A DNA stretch of 5,148 bases from positions 1 through 5,148 of the forward strand of contig DAOVYS010000202.1 of the NCBI GenBank assembly GCA_030635485.1. Reading direction: 5' to 3'. Source of the stretch: Pseudomonadota bacterium (lineage in GTDB: Bacteria; Desulfobacterota; Desulfobulbia; Desulfobulbales; DAOVYS01). The position numbers were made by a program, and so were the translations under genes. Numbering within the stretch: the first letter of the stretch is position 1; every line of letters begins with the position of its first letter. Of the stretch, positions 1 to 4,566 are shown piece after piece. The notes under the pieces were generated by a model. The model was given only the letters and a program-made list of their open reading frames with translations. It was not told the origin of the DNA and searched no databases.

Positions 1-15
1 AACACGAAATTAATT

Positions 16-178
16 TAAGGGTTCGCTCAGAAATAAATTTACATTTTCCGGTGTCGATGCGCCTGCATGGCAAGGCGCGAGGAGGGCGAATAGCAGGGCT
101 ATTTAACCGACGAGCAACGCAGCCATGCGGGATGGATCGGCACATCAAAATGTGAAGTTATTTTTGAACGAGCCCTAA
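16..178. repeat. Miniature inverted-repeat (MITE-like) element, about 163 bp
   Basis: The two ends are imperfect inverted copies of each other: the left arm (16-70) and the reverse complement of the right arm (123-178) agree over most of about 55 positions. Shared blocks include GGG near the tip, an ACATTTT block, a GTGTCGAT/GTGCCGAT block and GCATGG at the inner end. The centre holds a second perfect inverted repeat, AATAGC (89-94) and GCTATT (98-103) around a 3-nt loop, so the element could fold into one long stem. It contains no ORF. The size, the lack of coding capacity and the terminal symmetry fit a non-autonomous mobile element or a REP/BIME-like unit. No target-site duplication is obvious, and the family name is unknown to me. 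Confidence 0.7.
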
Positions 179-192
179 GTGGATTCAATATT
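164..192 (+). promoter_or_regulatory. Weak candidate sigma-70 promoter for the amidohydrolase gene
   Basis: TTGAAC at 164-169 (4 of 6 to the -35 consensus) and AATATT at 187-192 (4 of 6 to the -10) are separated by 17 bp. The -35 lies inside the right arm of the 16-178 repeat, so the element may have supplied half of the promoter. Transcription would start near 199, just upstream of the possible start codons at 212, 221 and 278. Both hexamers are weak, so this is tentative. Confidence 0.2.
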
Positions 193-220
193 TTCTTGAT
201 CGGTTTACCAATTGACTGTA

Positions 221-1471
221 ATGTCCCGAAAAGTACGTCAAAGCCTGACAGACAGATTAAAACCCGGACAAAAAAAGATGATTAAATGCGGACAAAAGAG
301 CGAGTCTGAATATGGAGTCAGAGCAGGCAGGATAATCACGATGGTCCCTGGCCATAAGCCTGTCAAAGATGGGCTGATCGTGATCAGACGGACGCAGGAC
401 GGCCCCAGGATTGTCGATGTGGGACCTTTTGACAGACTGAAGAAGGATTATAAAATCCCTGTAACAGATTTCGGAGATATAGCAATCGCCCCAGGGCTGA
501 TCAACTCTCATACCCACCTGGAACTCTCTCATCTGGCCGGAAAAACACGCCTGGGCCACGGATTCGTAAAATGGCTCAAGAGCCTTGTCCCGCTCCTCCC
601 TGGTCCGCCTGACCCAAAGACCGTCAACATCACCATTCAGGCCTTGCAGGACAATGGAACGGTCTTTGTGGCTGACATGTCTGGGAGGCATTTCCGTATG
701 CTTTCAGAACTGCTTGAAGCAAATGGTCTTGAACACTATCTCATGATACAGCATTTCGGGTTCAAGCCGCCCATGGGAAATAACGGACCGCCCCCTCTCC
801 CGTTTACGGAAGATTTACCGGATGATATCAGGACAGACAGGCTCTGCTTTTCCGGGCATGCATTCTATTCGACTCATCCGGAAACCCTTAAGAGGGTCAA
901 GGCGTGGACCACTGCAAAAAAAATGCCCTTTTCACTCCATATGGCCGAGTGCGCAGAAGAAGTGGAATTCTTAAATACCGGGAAAGGCGACCTGGCCGAC
1001 TTTTTCCGTGCCTCCAACATCCTGCCCGATGACTATCCCCCGCCCGGATGCAGCCCGGTTGAATACGCAGACAAGCTGGGACTTCTTGACGAAATGACCC
1101 TGGCTGTCCATTGTGTGCACCTTACGGACCAGGACATTACAACGCTGGCCGACAGAAAGACAAATGTATGTCTGTGTCCCAGGAGCAATGGACTTATTGG
1201 AGTCGGCAGAGGTCGATGGGAGGATCTGCATGATGCAGGAATAAATATCTGCATCGGAACAGACGGCCTGGTATCCAACGATGATCTAAATCCGTGGAAT
1301 GAATTGAGGTATTTCAAGAAACGTTGCCAAAAAAAACTCAGTCAGTACGAACTACTGGCAACGTTAACCGTAAACCCGGCCTCAGCGCTTGGGATCAGCC
1401 GAAATTACGGCACACTGGAGAAAGGGAAGCGGGCGGTGTGGTGCACTGTGCCTGAGGAATTTCTCCCTTAA
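221..1471 (+). CDS. Metal-dependent amidohydrolase / deaminase of the ATZ/TRZ type (COG0402-like)
   Basis: Numbered from the ATG at 221 (416 aa). The protein has the TIM-barrel amidohydrolase metal-site signature: HxH after strand 1 (SHTHLE, H97 and H99), SLHMAE with H240 and likely general acid/base E243, AVHCVHL with H297, and IGTDGLVSNDDLN with D348. The NPA turn (385-387) and GKRA near the end also fit. Members remove amino groups or chlorine from ring substrates using one metal ion. The substrate cannot be read from the sequence. S-adenosylhomocysteine/methylthioadenosine-type or aminofutalosine (menaquinone route) deamination are guesses. The start is uncertain because no candidate has a good ribosome site: in-frame options are TTG 212, ATG 221 and ATG 278. 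Family similarity begins only near residue 31 (GVRAGRI), so 278 is also credible. The C-terminus stops about 12 residues after GKRA, shorter than many relatives. The gene stands alone and converges on ndk. Confidence 0.9.
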   Translation: MSRKVRQSLTDRLKPGQKKMIKCGQKSESEYGVRAGRIITMVPGHKPVKDGLIVIRRTQDGPRIVDVGPFDRLKKDYKIPVTDFGDIAIAPGLINSHTHLELSHLAGKTRLGHGFVKWLKSLVPLLPGPPDPKTVNITIQALQDNGTVFVADMSGRHFRMLSELLEANGLEHYLMIQHFGFKPPMGNNGPPPLPFTEDLPDDIRTDRLCFSGHAFYSTHPETLKRVKAWTTAKKMPFSLHMAECAEEVEFLNTGKGDLADFFRASNILPDDYPPPGCSPVEYADKLGLLDEMTLAVHCVHLTDQDITTLADRKTNVCLCPRSNGLIGVGRGRWEDLHDAGINICIGTDGLVSNDDLNPWNELRYFKKRCQKKLSQYELLATLTVNPASALGISRNYGTLEKGKRAVWCTVPEEFLP

Positions 1472-1512
1472 ACCCTTTAAACGTAAATATTCGGGTACGA
1501 GCGAAAAACTTT

Positions 1513-1636
1513 AAAAAACCACAGAATGTAAATGTTTGGCAGTGCTTCAGGTGCACGTGAGCAGGCTGGAGAACTATAGTTGGCTATGTGAACCAGCCTG
1601 ATCGCGTGCAGATGGAGTGCTGCCGAACATTTACAT
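1513..1636 (-). terminator. Probable ndk intrinsic terminator formed by palindromic repeat copy A
   Basis: Reading the ndk transcript, the stop codon (1639-1637) is followed immediately by a hairpin with arms of about 44 nt. After a 7-nt gap comes a run of six T on the minus strand (1518-1513). A stable stem followed by a U-tract is the layout of an intrinsic terminator, although the stem is far longer than usual. On the plus strand no comparable T-tract follows the stem, so termination of the amidohydrolase transcript here is less certain. Confidence 0.5.
1526..1636. repeat. Palindromic repeat family P, copy A
   Basis: The arms at 1526-1569 and 1593-1636 are inverted copies with about 8 mismatches over the inner 42 positions. 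They surround a 23-nt tip that itself contains the perfect palindrome AACTATAGTT (1572-1581). The same design recurs at 2296-2406: GTAA at the tip of each arm, GCAG about 10 nt in, CTTCA on the left versus CTCCAT on the right, and AGCAGG on the left versus ATCAGG on the right. Both copies therefore have the same orientation. The element lies between two convergent genes and ends exactly where the ndk stop codon begins. It has no coding content. Confidence 0.8.
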
Positions 1637-2080
1637 TTAAACAGGGTCAATAGAGTCGGTATTAACAAGTTCCCACGGCTTGAAGAAATAGAAGATCTCT
1701 CTGTTGGCAGAGGTTGTAGAATCGGAACCATGGACCGTGTTGGCCTCGACATCATCTCCAAAATCCTTCCGAATGGTACCCTCGGCGGCATCAGCCGGGT
1801 TTGTAGCACCCATTATGTCGCGATTCTTTGCAACCGCCCCTTCTCCCTCCAGCACCATCAGCATTACCGGTCCTGAAACCATAAAATGGCATAGGGTTTC
1901 AAAAAATGGTCTTTCTTTGTGTTCCGCATAAAAGCCCTCTGCCTCCGGTAAGGTCAGACGGGTCATCTTTGCCGCGGCCACCCTCAGACCATTGCTTTCA
2001 AAACGACGGATAATTTCACCGATAATGTTCTTTGACATGGCATTCGGTTTAATTATGGATAAAGTTCTTTCAAATGGCAT
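1637..2080 (-). CDS. ndk: Nucleoside diphosphate kinase
   Basis: Ndk moves the gamma phosphate of ATP onto other nucleoside diphosphates through a phosphohistidine, balancing the cytoplasmic NTP and dNTP pools. The 147-aa product covers the whole family fold: TLSIIKPNA at 6-14 with the nucleotide-binding lysine K11, HKERPFF at 54-60 with Y51 nearby, GPVMLMVLEG at 70-79, R87 in NRDIMGATNP, R104 in GTIRKDFG, and the active-site motif NTVHGSDS (114-121) with catalytic H117. Family members are usually about 137-143 aa, so the last residues (about 140-147) form a short extra tail ending next to the downstream palindrome. The start is well supported: AGGAG lies 5 nt upstream of the ATG. The gene is monocistronic by layout, with the amidohydrolase converging on its 3' end and a long spacer on its 5' side. 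Confidence 0.98.
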   Translation of the reverse strand: MPFERTLSIIKPNAMSKNIIGEIIRRFESNGLRVAAAKMTRLTLPEAEGFYAEHKERPFFETLCHFMVSGPVMLMVLEGEGAVAKNRDIMGATNPADAAEGTIRKDFGDDVEANTVHGSDSTTSANREIFYFFKPWELVNTDSIDPV

Positions 2081-2085
2081 TTTCT

Positions 2086-2090
2086 CTCCT
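2086..2090 (-). promoter_or_regulatory. Ribosome binding site of ndk
   Basis: AGGAG on the minus strand lies 5 nt before the ATG at 2080, a strong Shine-Dalgarno that fixes this start. Confidence 0.85.
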
Positions 2091-2108
2091 CAATCGGACG
2101 CTTCGCGC

Positions 2109-2137
2109 ATCATATATCTATATATGTATTATTGTAA
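2109..2137 (-). promoter_or_regulatory. Candidate ndk promoter
   Basis: On the minus strand, TATGAT (2114-2109, 5 of 6 to the -10 consensus) is preceded by a 17-bp AT-rich spacer and TTACAA (2137-2132, a weak -35). Transcription would begin near 2102 and leave a leader of about 20 nt that contains the ribosome binding site. The -10 and the spacing are good; the -35 is poor. Confidence 0.4.
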
Positions 2138-2295
2138 TAATTCACCATGGGTATGAGTGTGAACCCCCCGGCATGTAAGAGTTCGCATATTGGGCACCAT
2201 CTCTAACAGGTAGTCGTACCACACGCAAGCCATTTTTTTATACTTTCATGTAACAATTCAGCTTGATGCCGAAATATATCTAAAAACACCGAACT
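2138..2295. other. Non-coding spacer upstream of ndk, nothing recognised
   Basis: This is the first part of the 418-nt gap between ndk and the HD-GYP gene. The longest ATG-led plus-strand frame I followed here (MGMSVNPPACKS..., 19 codons) ends without any sign of a gene. I see no tRNA fold, riboswitch core or direct repeat. The rest of the gap holds palindromic repeat copy B (2296-2406) and about 90 nt of unremarkable sequence next to the HD-GYP stop codon. Confidence 0.5.
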
Positions 2296-2406
2296 GTAAC
2301 TATTCTGCAGCGCTTCATAGGGAGGCAAGCAGGTTGATCAGCTATACATCACCAGTATGCTGGGCAACCTGATCGCCTTCCTAATGGAGTACTGCAGAAT
2401 AGTTAC
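2282..2406 (-). terminator. Possible terminator of the HD-GYP gene formed by palindromic repeat copy B
   Basis: About 92 nt after the HD-GYP stop codon, the minus-strand transcript enters the hairpin of repeat copy B (arms 2406-2365 and 2336-2296). A T-run (2286-2282) follows 9 nt later. This mirrors the arrangement after ndk at copy A, but the T-run is shorter and further from the stem, so the call is weaker. Confidence 0.3.
2296..2406. repeat. Palindromic repeat family P, copy B
   Basis: The arms at 2296-2336 and 2365-2406 are near-perfect at their outer ends: GTAACTATTCTGCAG on the left, and its exact complement closing at 2406. They surround a 28-nt tip containing CCAGTATGCTGG (2352-2363). 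The element has the same length class, arm landmarks and orientation as copy A at 1526-1636. Much of its primary sequence differs from copy A in a way that keeps the arms paired. It lies between the 3' end of the HD-GYP gene and the 5' end of ndk and has no coding content. Confidence 0.8.
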
Positions 2407-2498
2407 GCTTTCATTTGAATTTATCGCCACTGCAGGCCGCAGTCGGTCGGGATAATACGGGGAATAAAGCAGGTGAAGAATATAGGATAAATCTATTG

Positions 2499-3464
2499 CT
2501 ACGTGCCGCTTAAAAAATGTATAAACTCTATGAATTTTTCCTGCTCAAAATGGCTGACCATCTCTTCCTTCATCAGCAAGGCCGCCTCAAAGGGACTCCT
2601 GGCCCTGGCGTATGATCTGTTAGTAGTCAGGGCATCATATACATCGGCAATGGCTGAAATCTTGGCATTATCCGAAATGTGGTCGCCTGTAAGCCCTTCC
2701 GGATATCCTTGGCCATCAAATTTTTCGTGATGATGCATAATGACATCCAAGGCAATATCCGGAACAAGACCTTTCATCAATTCAACTCCCAATACCGGAT
2801 GTTTCTTAATCCGGTCGAATTCCGCATCAGTCAGCTTTCCAGGCTTGTTAAGTATTTTCTCATCTATATCAGTCTTTCCAATATCATGGAGGATGCACCC
2901 GAGCGCAAAATCCCGCAGTTCATTTTCAGTTCCCCGGCCGATACACTGAAAGAGACCGATTGCGAAAACAGCGACATTCACGCAGTGGGTAAAGGTATAA
3001 TAATCGTGGGATCCAAGTTTTAAGAGACTCGGAATGGAGTCCGGGTTGTCCAGGGCAAAGTCAATAATGTTGTTAGTGACCTCTCTGGTCTTTTTAATAT
3101 TTTCTCCGCTCCTCGGATCTTCAAAGACCGCTTTAACGGTTTCAGTCGCACACTCATAAACCAGTAATGATTTCTCATCCAAGGGAATATGTTCATCCGC
3201 AATAATTATTTTCATCGAATCCTTGAGCAAAGTCCAATATTTCGCATAATCGGCATCAAGGATACAAAATTCCCCAAAATGTTTAGTTGCCAAAATTTTC
3301 ACTATTTCGTCAGGAGGCGTCTCTTTGCCGAAAAGAAGAACAGCCCTGCTCTTTTCATCCCCGGTCATTCGCACATAGATATCAAACTTGATTCTAGAGG
3401 CGTTTACCAGCAGGTGATCACGATTTACAGTGACGTATTTCCGTTCATCCAAGTCAAACAGCAT
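2499..3464 (-). CDS. HD-GYP domain protein, probable cyclic-di-GMP phosphodiesterase
   Basis: HD-GYP proteins hydrolyse cyclic di-GMP (some act on cGAMP) at a two- or three-metal site. Numbered from the start chosen here (321 aa), the C-terminal part carries the signature: H160 in TFTHCVNV, ILHDIGK with H193, D194 and K197, KHPVLG with H222, HHHEKFDGQGYPEGL (244-258) containing the intact GYP, and AIADVYDALTTNRSY (271-285) with D273. Residues 1 to about 130 form a separate domain (FDIYVRM, LLFGKE, FCILDADYAKYW) that I do not recognise as REC, PAS or PilZ. It resembles N-terminal regions of other deltaproteobacterial HD-GYP proteins and may sense a signal. No membrane segment is seen, so it is cytoplasmic. 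The ATG at 3464 is preferred because AAGGAG precedes it by 6 nt. An in-frame ATG at 3506 would lie at or before the predicted transcription start. No GGDEF partner lies in the window. Confidence 0.93.
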   Translation of the reverse strand: MLFDLDERKYVTVNRDHLLVNASRIKFDIYVRMTGDEKSRAVLLFGKETPPDEIVKILATKHFGEFCILDADYAKYWTLLKDSMKIIIADEHIPLDEKSLLVYECATETVKAVFEDPRSGENIKKTREVTNNIIDFALDNPDSIPSLLKLGSHDYYTFTHCVNVAVFAIGLFQCIGRGTENELRDFALGCILHDIGKTDIDEKILNKPGKLTDAEFDRIKKHPVLGVELMKGLVPDIALDVIMHHHEKFDGQGYPEGLTGDHISDNAKISAIADVYDALTTNRSYARARSPFEAALLMKEEMVSHFEQEKFIEFIHFLSGT

Positions 3465-3470
3465 GGGTAT

Positions 3471-3476
3471 CTCCTT
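3471..3476 (-). promoter_or_regulatory. Ribosome binding site that decides the HD-GYP start
   Basis: AAGGAG on the minus strand lies 6 nt before the ATG at 3464. The longer in-frame start at 3506 has no such site and falls in the promoter, so the shorter 321-aa protein is the one expected. Confidence 0.85.
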
Positions 3477-3496
3477 AAAGAAACAGTATGTTATGC

Positions 3497-3526
3497 ATTG
3501 TAGCATATCGGCCCTGCAAATTTCAA
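3497..3526 (-). promoter_or_regulatory. Sigma-70-like promoter of the HD-GYP gene
   Basis: On the minus strand, TTGAAA (3526-3521) and TACAAT (3502-3497) each match 5 of 6 consensus bases and are separated by 18 bp. The predicted transcription start is near 3490, giving a leader of about 25 nt that includes the AAGGAG site. This is the best promoter in the window. Confidence 0.65.
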
Positions 3527-3575
3527 CATAAGCAAAAAAGAGAAAAAAGGGCTTGCTTCATCTAACCATTTCTGT

Positions 3576-3603
3576 TTCAAAAATGGACTTCAGGTGATAA
3601 ACT
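3576..3603 (+). promoter_or_regulatory. Weak candidate promoter for darP
   Basis: TTCAAA (3576-3581) and TAAACT (3598-3603) lie 16 bp apart, each 4 of 6 to consensus. A TG one base before the -10 gives an extended -10 form. If it is used, the darP mRNA would have a leader of about 110 nt that includes the whole heptamer hairpin. Confidence 0.25.
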
Positions 3604-3617
3604 AGTGCCTGTACAGA

Positions 3618-3698
3618 GGGGTCGGGGGTCAGGGTAACAAATTTATTTTTCTGTTGTTTTTGCTGACCCCTGACCCCTGACCCCTGACCCCTGACCCC
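3618..3698. repeat. TGACCCC heptamer array with an inverted partner (potential long hairpin in the darP leader)
   Basis: Five perfect tandem TGACCCC units occupy 3664-3698, followed by a degenerate TAAACCCC. Upstream, 3618-3634 reads as 2.4 inverted units and can pair with 17 nt of the array. Only one position is non-Watson-Crick, and it would be a G-U pair in RNA. Because the array is tandem, three full registers are possible (3668-3684, 3675-3691, 3682-3698), with a T-rich loop at least 33 nt long. The structure ends about 12 nt before the darP ribosome binding site. The array may simply be an expanded palindromic repeat. A role in tuning darP expression is inference. Confidence 0.75.
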
Positions 3699-3709
3699 TA
3701 AACCCCAAA

Positions 3710-3713
3710 AGGG
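3710..3713 (+). promoter_or_regulatory. Modest ribosome binding site of darP
   Basis: AGGG lies 5 nt before the ATG at 3719, after an A-rich run. It is the only Shine-Dalgarno-like sequence near this start and lies just beyond the heptamer array. Confidence 0.5.
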
Positions 3714-3718
3714 ACATC

Positions 3719-4291
3719 ATGGACAAATCAATCAGCAGATCGGAAAAAAAACGCCGCGCCAAAAATGTGGAGCAGCTTGTTCGTGAACTTATAGATCTCT
3801 CGCAGAATGATATTTCACGTCTTGAGTGCGACTCATTTCTCCAAAAAGAAATTGCCGCTGTAAAAAGGCTTAAGGGCGGGGCAAGGAAGCGTCAAATCAA
3901 ATATATTGCCAAGGAATTACGAAATACGGATCACGAACCACTCCTTCTTTTTCTTCAGGAAAAAAAGGGGTCCAGGCTAAAAAAGAACCAGGAGTTTCAT
4001 GATCTGGAACGTCTGAGAGACACAATTATCAACGACACTCTGGCTGCCTTAAAAATGGCGGAAGAGGAGGGAGTGGAGTTGGAGCCGGACTGGAACAGCA
4101 CGGGAATTGACTCCGCGCTTTATAAACTACCCAATGTGAATGAGTCTTCACTTAGGAAATCGGCACGGATTTACGCCCGAACACGGAACCCTGCACACAG
4201 TCGTGAAATTTTCCGGACGCTTAAAGCAGCATCGGAGCAAAAACGATTTGCCGGAACCGGTAATGATGTAACTTCTCATAACCGCAGGTGA
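3719..4291 (+). CDS. darP: DarP/YjgA family ribosome-associated protein (DUF615)
   Basis: The E. coli member (YjgA, now DarP) binds precursor 50S subunits and helps late large-subunit assembly, including maturation of the peptidyl-transferase region. This 190-aa protein follows the family plan: a basic start SRSEKKRRAK (6-15), a helix with LVRELIDLS (20-28), ARKRQIKYIAKELR (55-68, matching the family's RRRQLQLIGKMLR), EFHDLERLRDTII (92-104, matching FHKLENLRDRLI), and SREIFRTLKAA (161-171, matching ARQIFQYLREL). Two differences from E. coli stand out. The acidic N-terminal extension is missing, and about 19 extra residues lie between the two C-terminal helical motifs (roughly 113-143, acidic then LYKLPNVNESS). 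The protein is highly charged, with no signal peptide or membrane segment, so it is cytoplasmic. It is transcribed alone, divergent from the HD-GYP gene, with a heptamer hairpin in its leader and a strong terminator right after the stop. Confidence 0.9.
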   Translation: MDKSISRSEKKRRAKNVEQLVRELIDLSQNDISRLECDSFLQKEIAAVKRLKGGARKRQIKYIAKELRNTDHEPLLLFLQEKKGSRLKKNQEFHDLERLRDTIINDTLAALKMAEEEGVELEPDWNSTGIDSALYKLPNVNESSLRKSARIYARTRNPAHSREIFRTLKAASEQKRFAGTGNDVTSHNRR

Positions 4292-4296
4292 AACAG

Positions 4297-4320
4297 TATC
4301 CGTTCCCGGATGACTTTTTT
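4297..4320 (+). terminator. Intrinsic terminator of darP
   Basis: ATCCG (4298-4302) and CGGAT (4307-4311) form a perfect 5-bp stem, extended by a T-G wobble, around a TTCC tetraloop. Six T follow at 4315-4320. It starts 6 nt after the darP stop codon, which separates darP from the repeat and genes to its right. Confidence 0.8.
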
Positions 4321-4334
4321 CTCTTTCATCTTAA

Positions 4335-4564
4335 AGCCCTGAAAGGGCGTTATTCAATAGCCCGGGGTCAGCGCGCAGCGTGCAGCCCCGGGTAATGAAA
4401 GTAGCACAAACGATAAGCCCTGAAAGGGCGATATAAAGATGCGGGCCATATACATCGACGCTCGTTTTATATCGCCCTTTCAGGGCTTGACAAAAGGTGA
4501 TCTCCTTTACCCAGGGTTCCGCTTCGCTGCACCCTGGGCTATCGAATACCGCCCTTTCAGGGCT
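4335..4564. repeat. Composite giant palindrome with four copies of a 13-bp palindrome
   Basis: The 13-bp palindrome GCCCTGAAAGGGC occurs at 4336-4348 and 4417-4429, and in the equivalent inverted reading at 4474-4486 and 4551-4563. Between each pair lies a second hairpin: CCCGGGG/CCCCGGG (4361-4367 and 4386-4392) on the left, and CCCAGGGT/ACCCTGGG (4510-4517 and 4531-4538) on the right. The left half and the reverse complement of the right half share the same order of parts over about 100 nt, including a perfect 23-bp inverted repeat at the centre (4415-4437 and 4466-4488). This is an inverted pair of a roughly 100-bp unit, similar in design to BIMEs built from REP-like units. No transposase is present. 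Minus-strand reading frames through it are repeat-encoded and not treated as genes. Confidence 0.8.
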
Positions 4565-4566
4565 CA

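Noticed and set aside
202..226. Alternative amidohydrolase promoter just before the ATG at 221 (TAATGT as -10)
   Set aside because: It matches only 3 of 6 bases and overlaps the start codon region.
257..691. Minus-strand open frame of 144 codons opposite the amidohydrolase
   Set aside because: It is a shadow of a clearly recognised gene on the plus strand, with no motif of its own.
1477..1809. Minus-strand open frame of 110 codons across the end of ndk and repeat copy A
   Set aside because: It overlaps ndk in another frame and runs through the palindrome. It has no family features or ribosome site.
2416..2450. Small CTGC...GCAG hairpin after the HD-GYP stop as a terminator
   Set aside because: The stem is only 4 bp and has no T-run on the minus strand. 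Repeat copy B is a better candidate.
2503..3503. Several plus-strand open frames opposite the HD-GYP gene
   Set aside because: All lie antisense to a gene whose catalytic motifs are intact, and none shows a recognisable domain.
3566..3586. CCATTT...AAATGG hairpin in the divergent spacer
   Set aside because: It is only a 6-bp AT-rich stem with a 9-nt loop and no T-tract, likely chance.
3664..3698. CRISPR-like array
   Set aside because: The units are 7 nt and directly abutting, with no spacers, so this is a simple tandem repeat.
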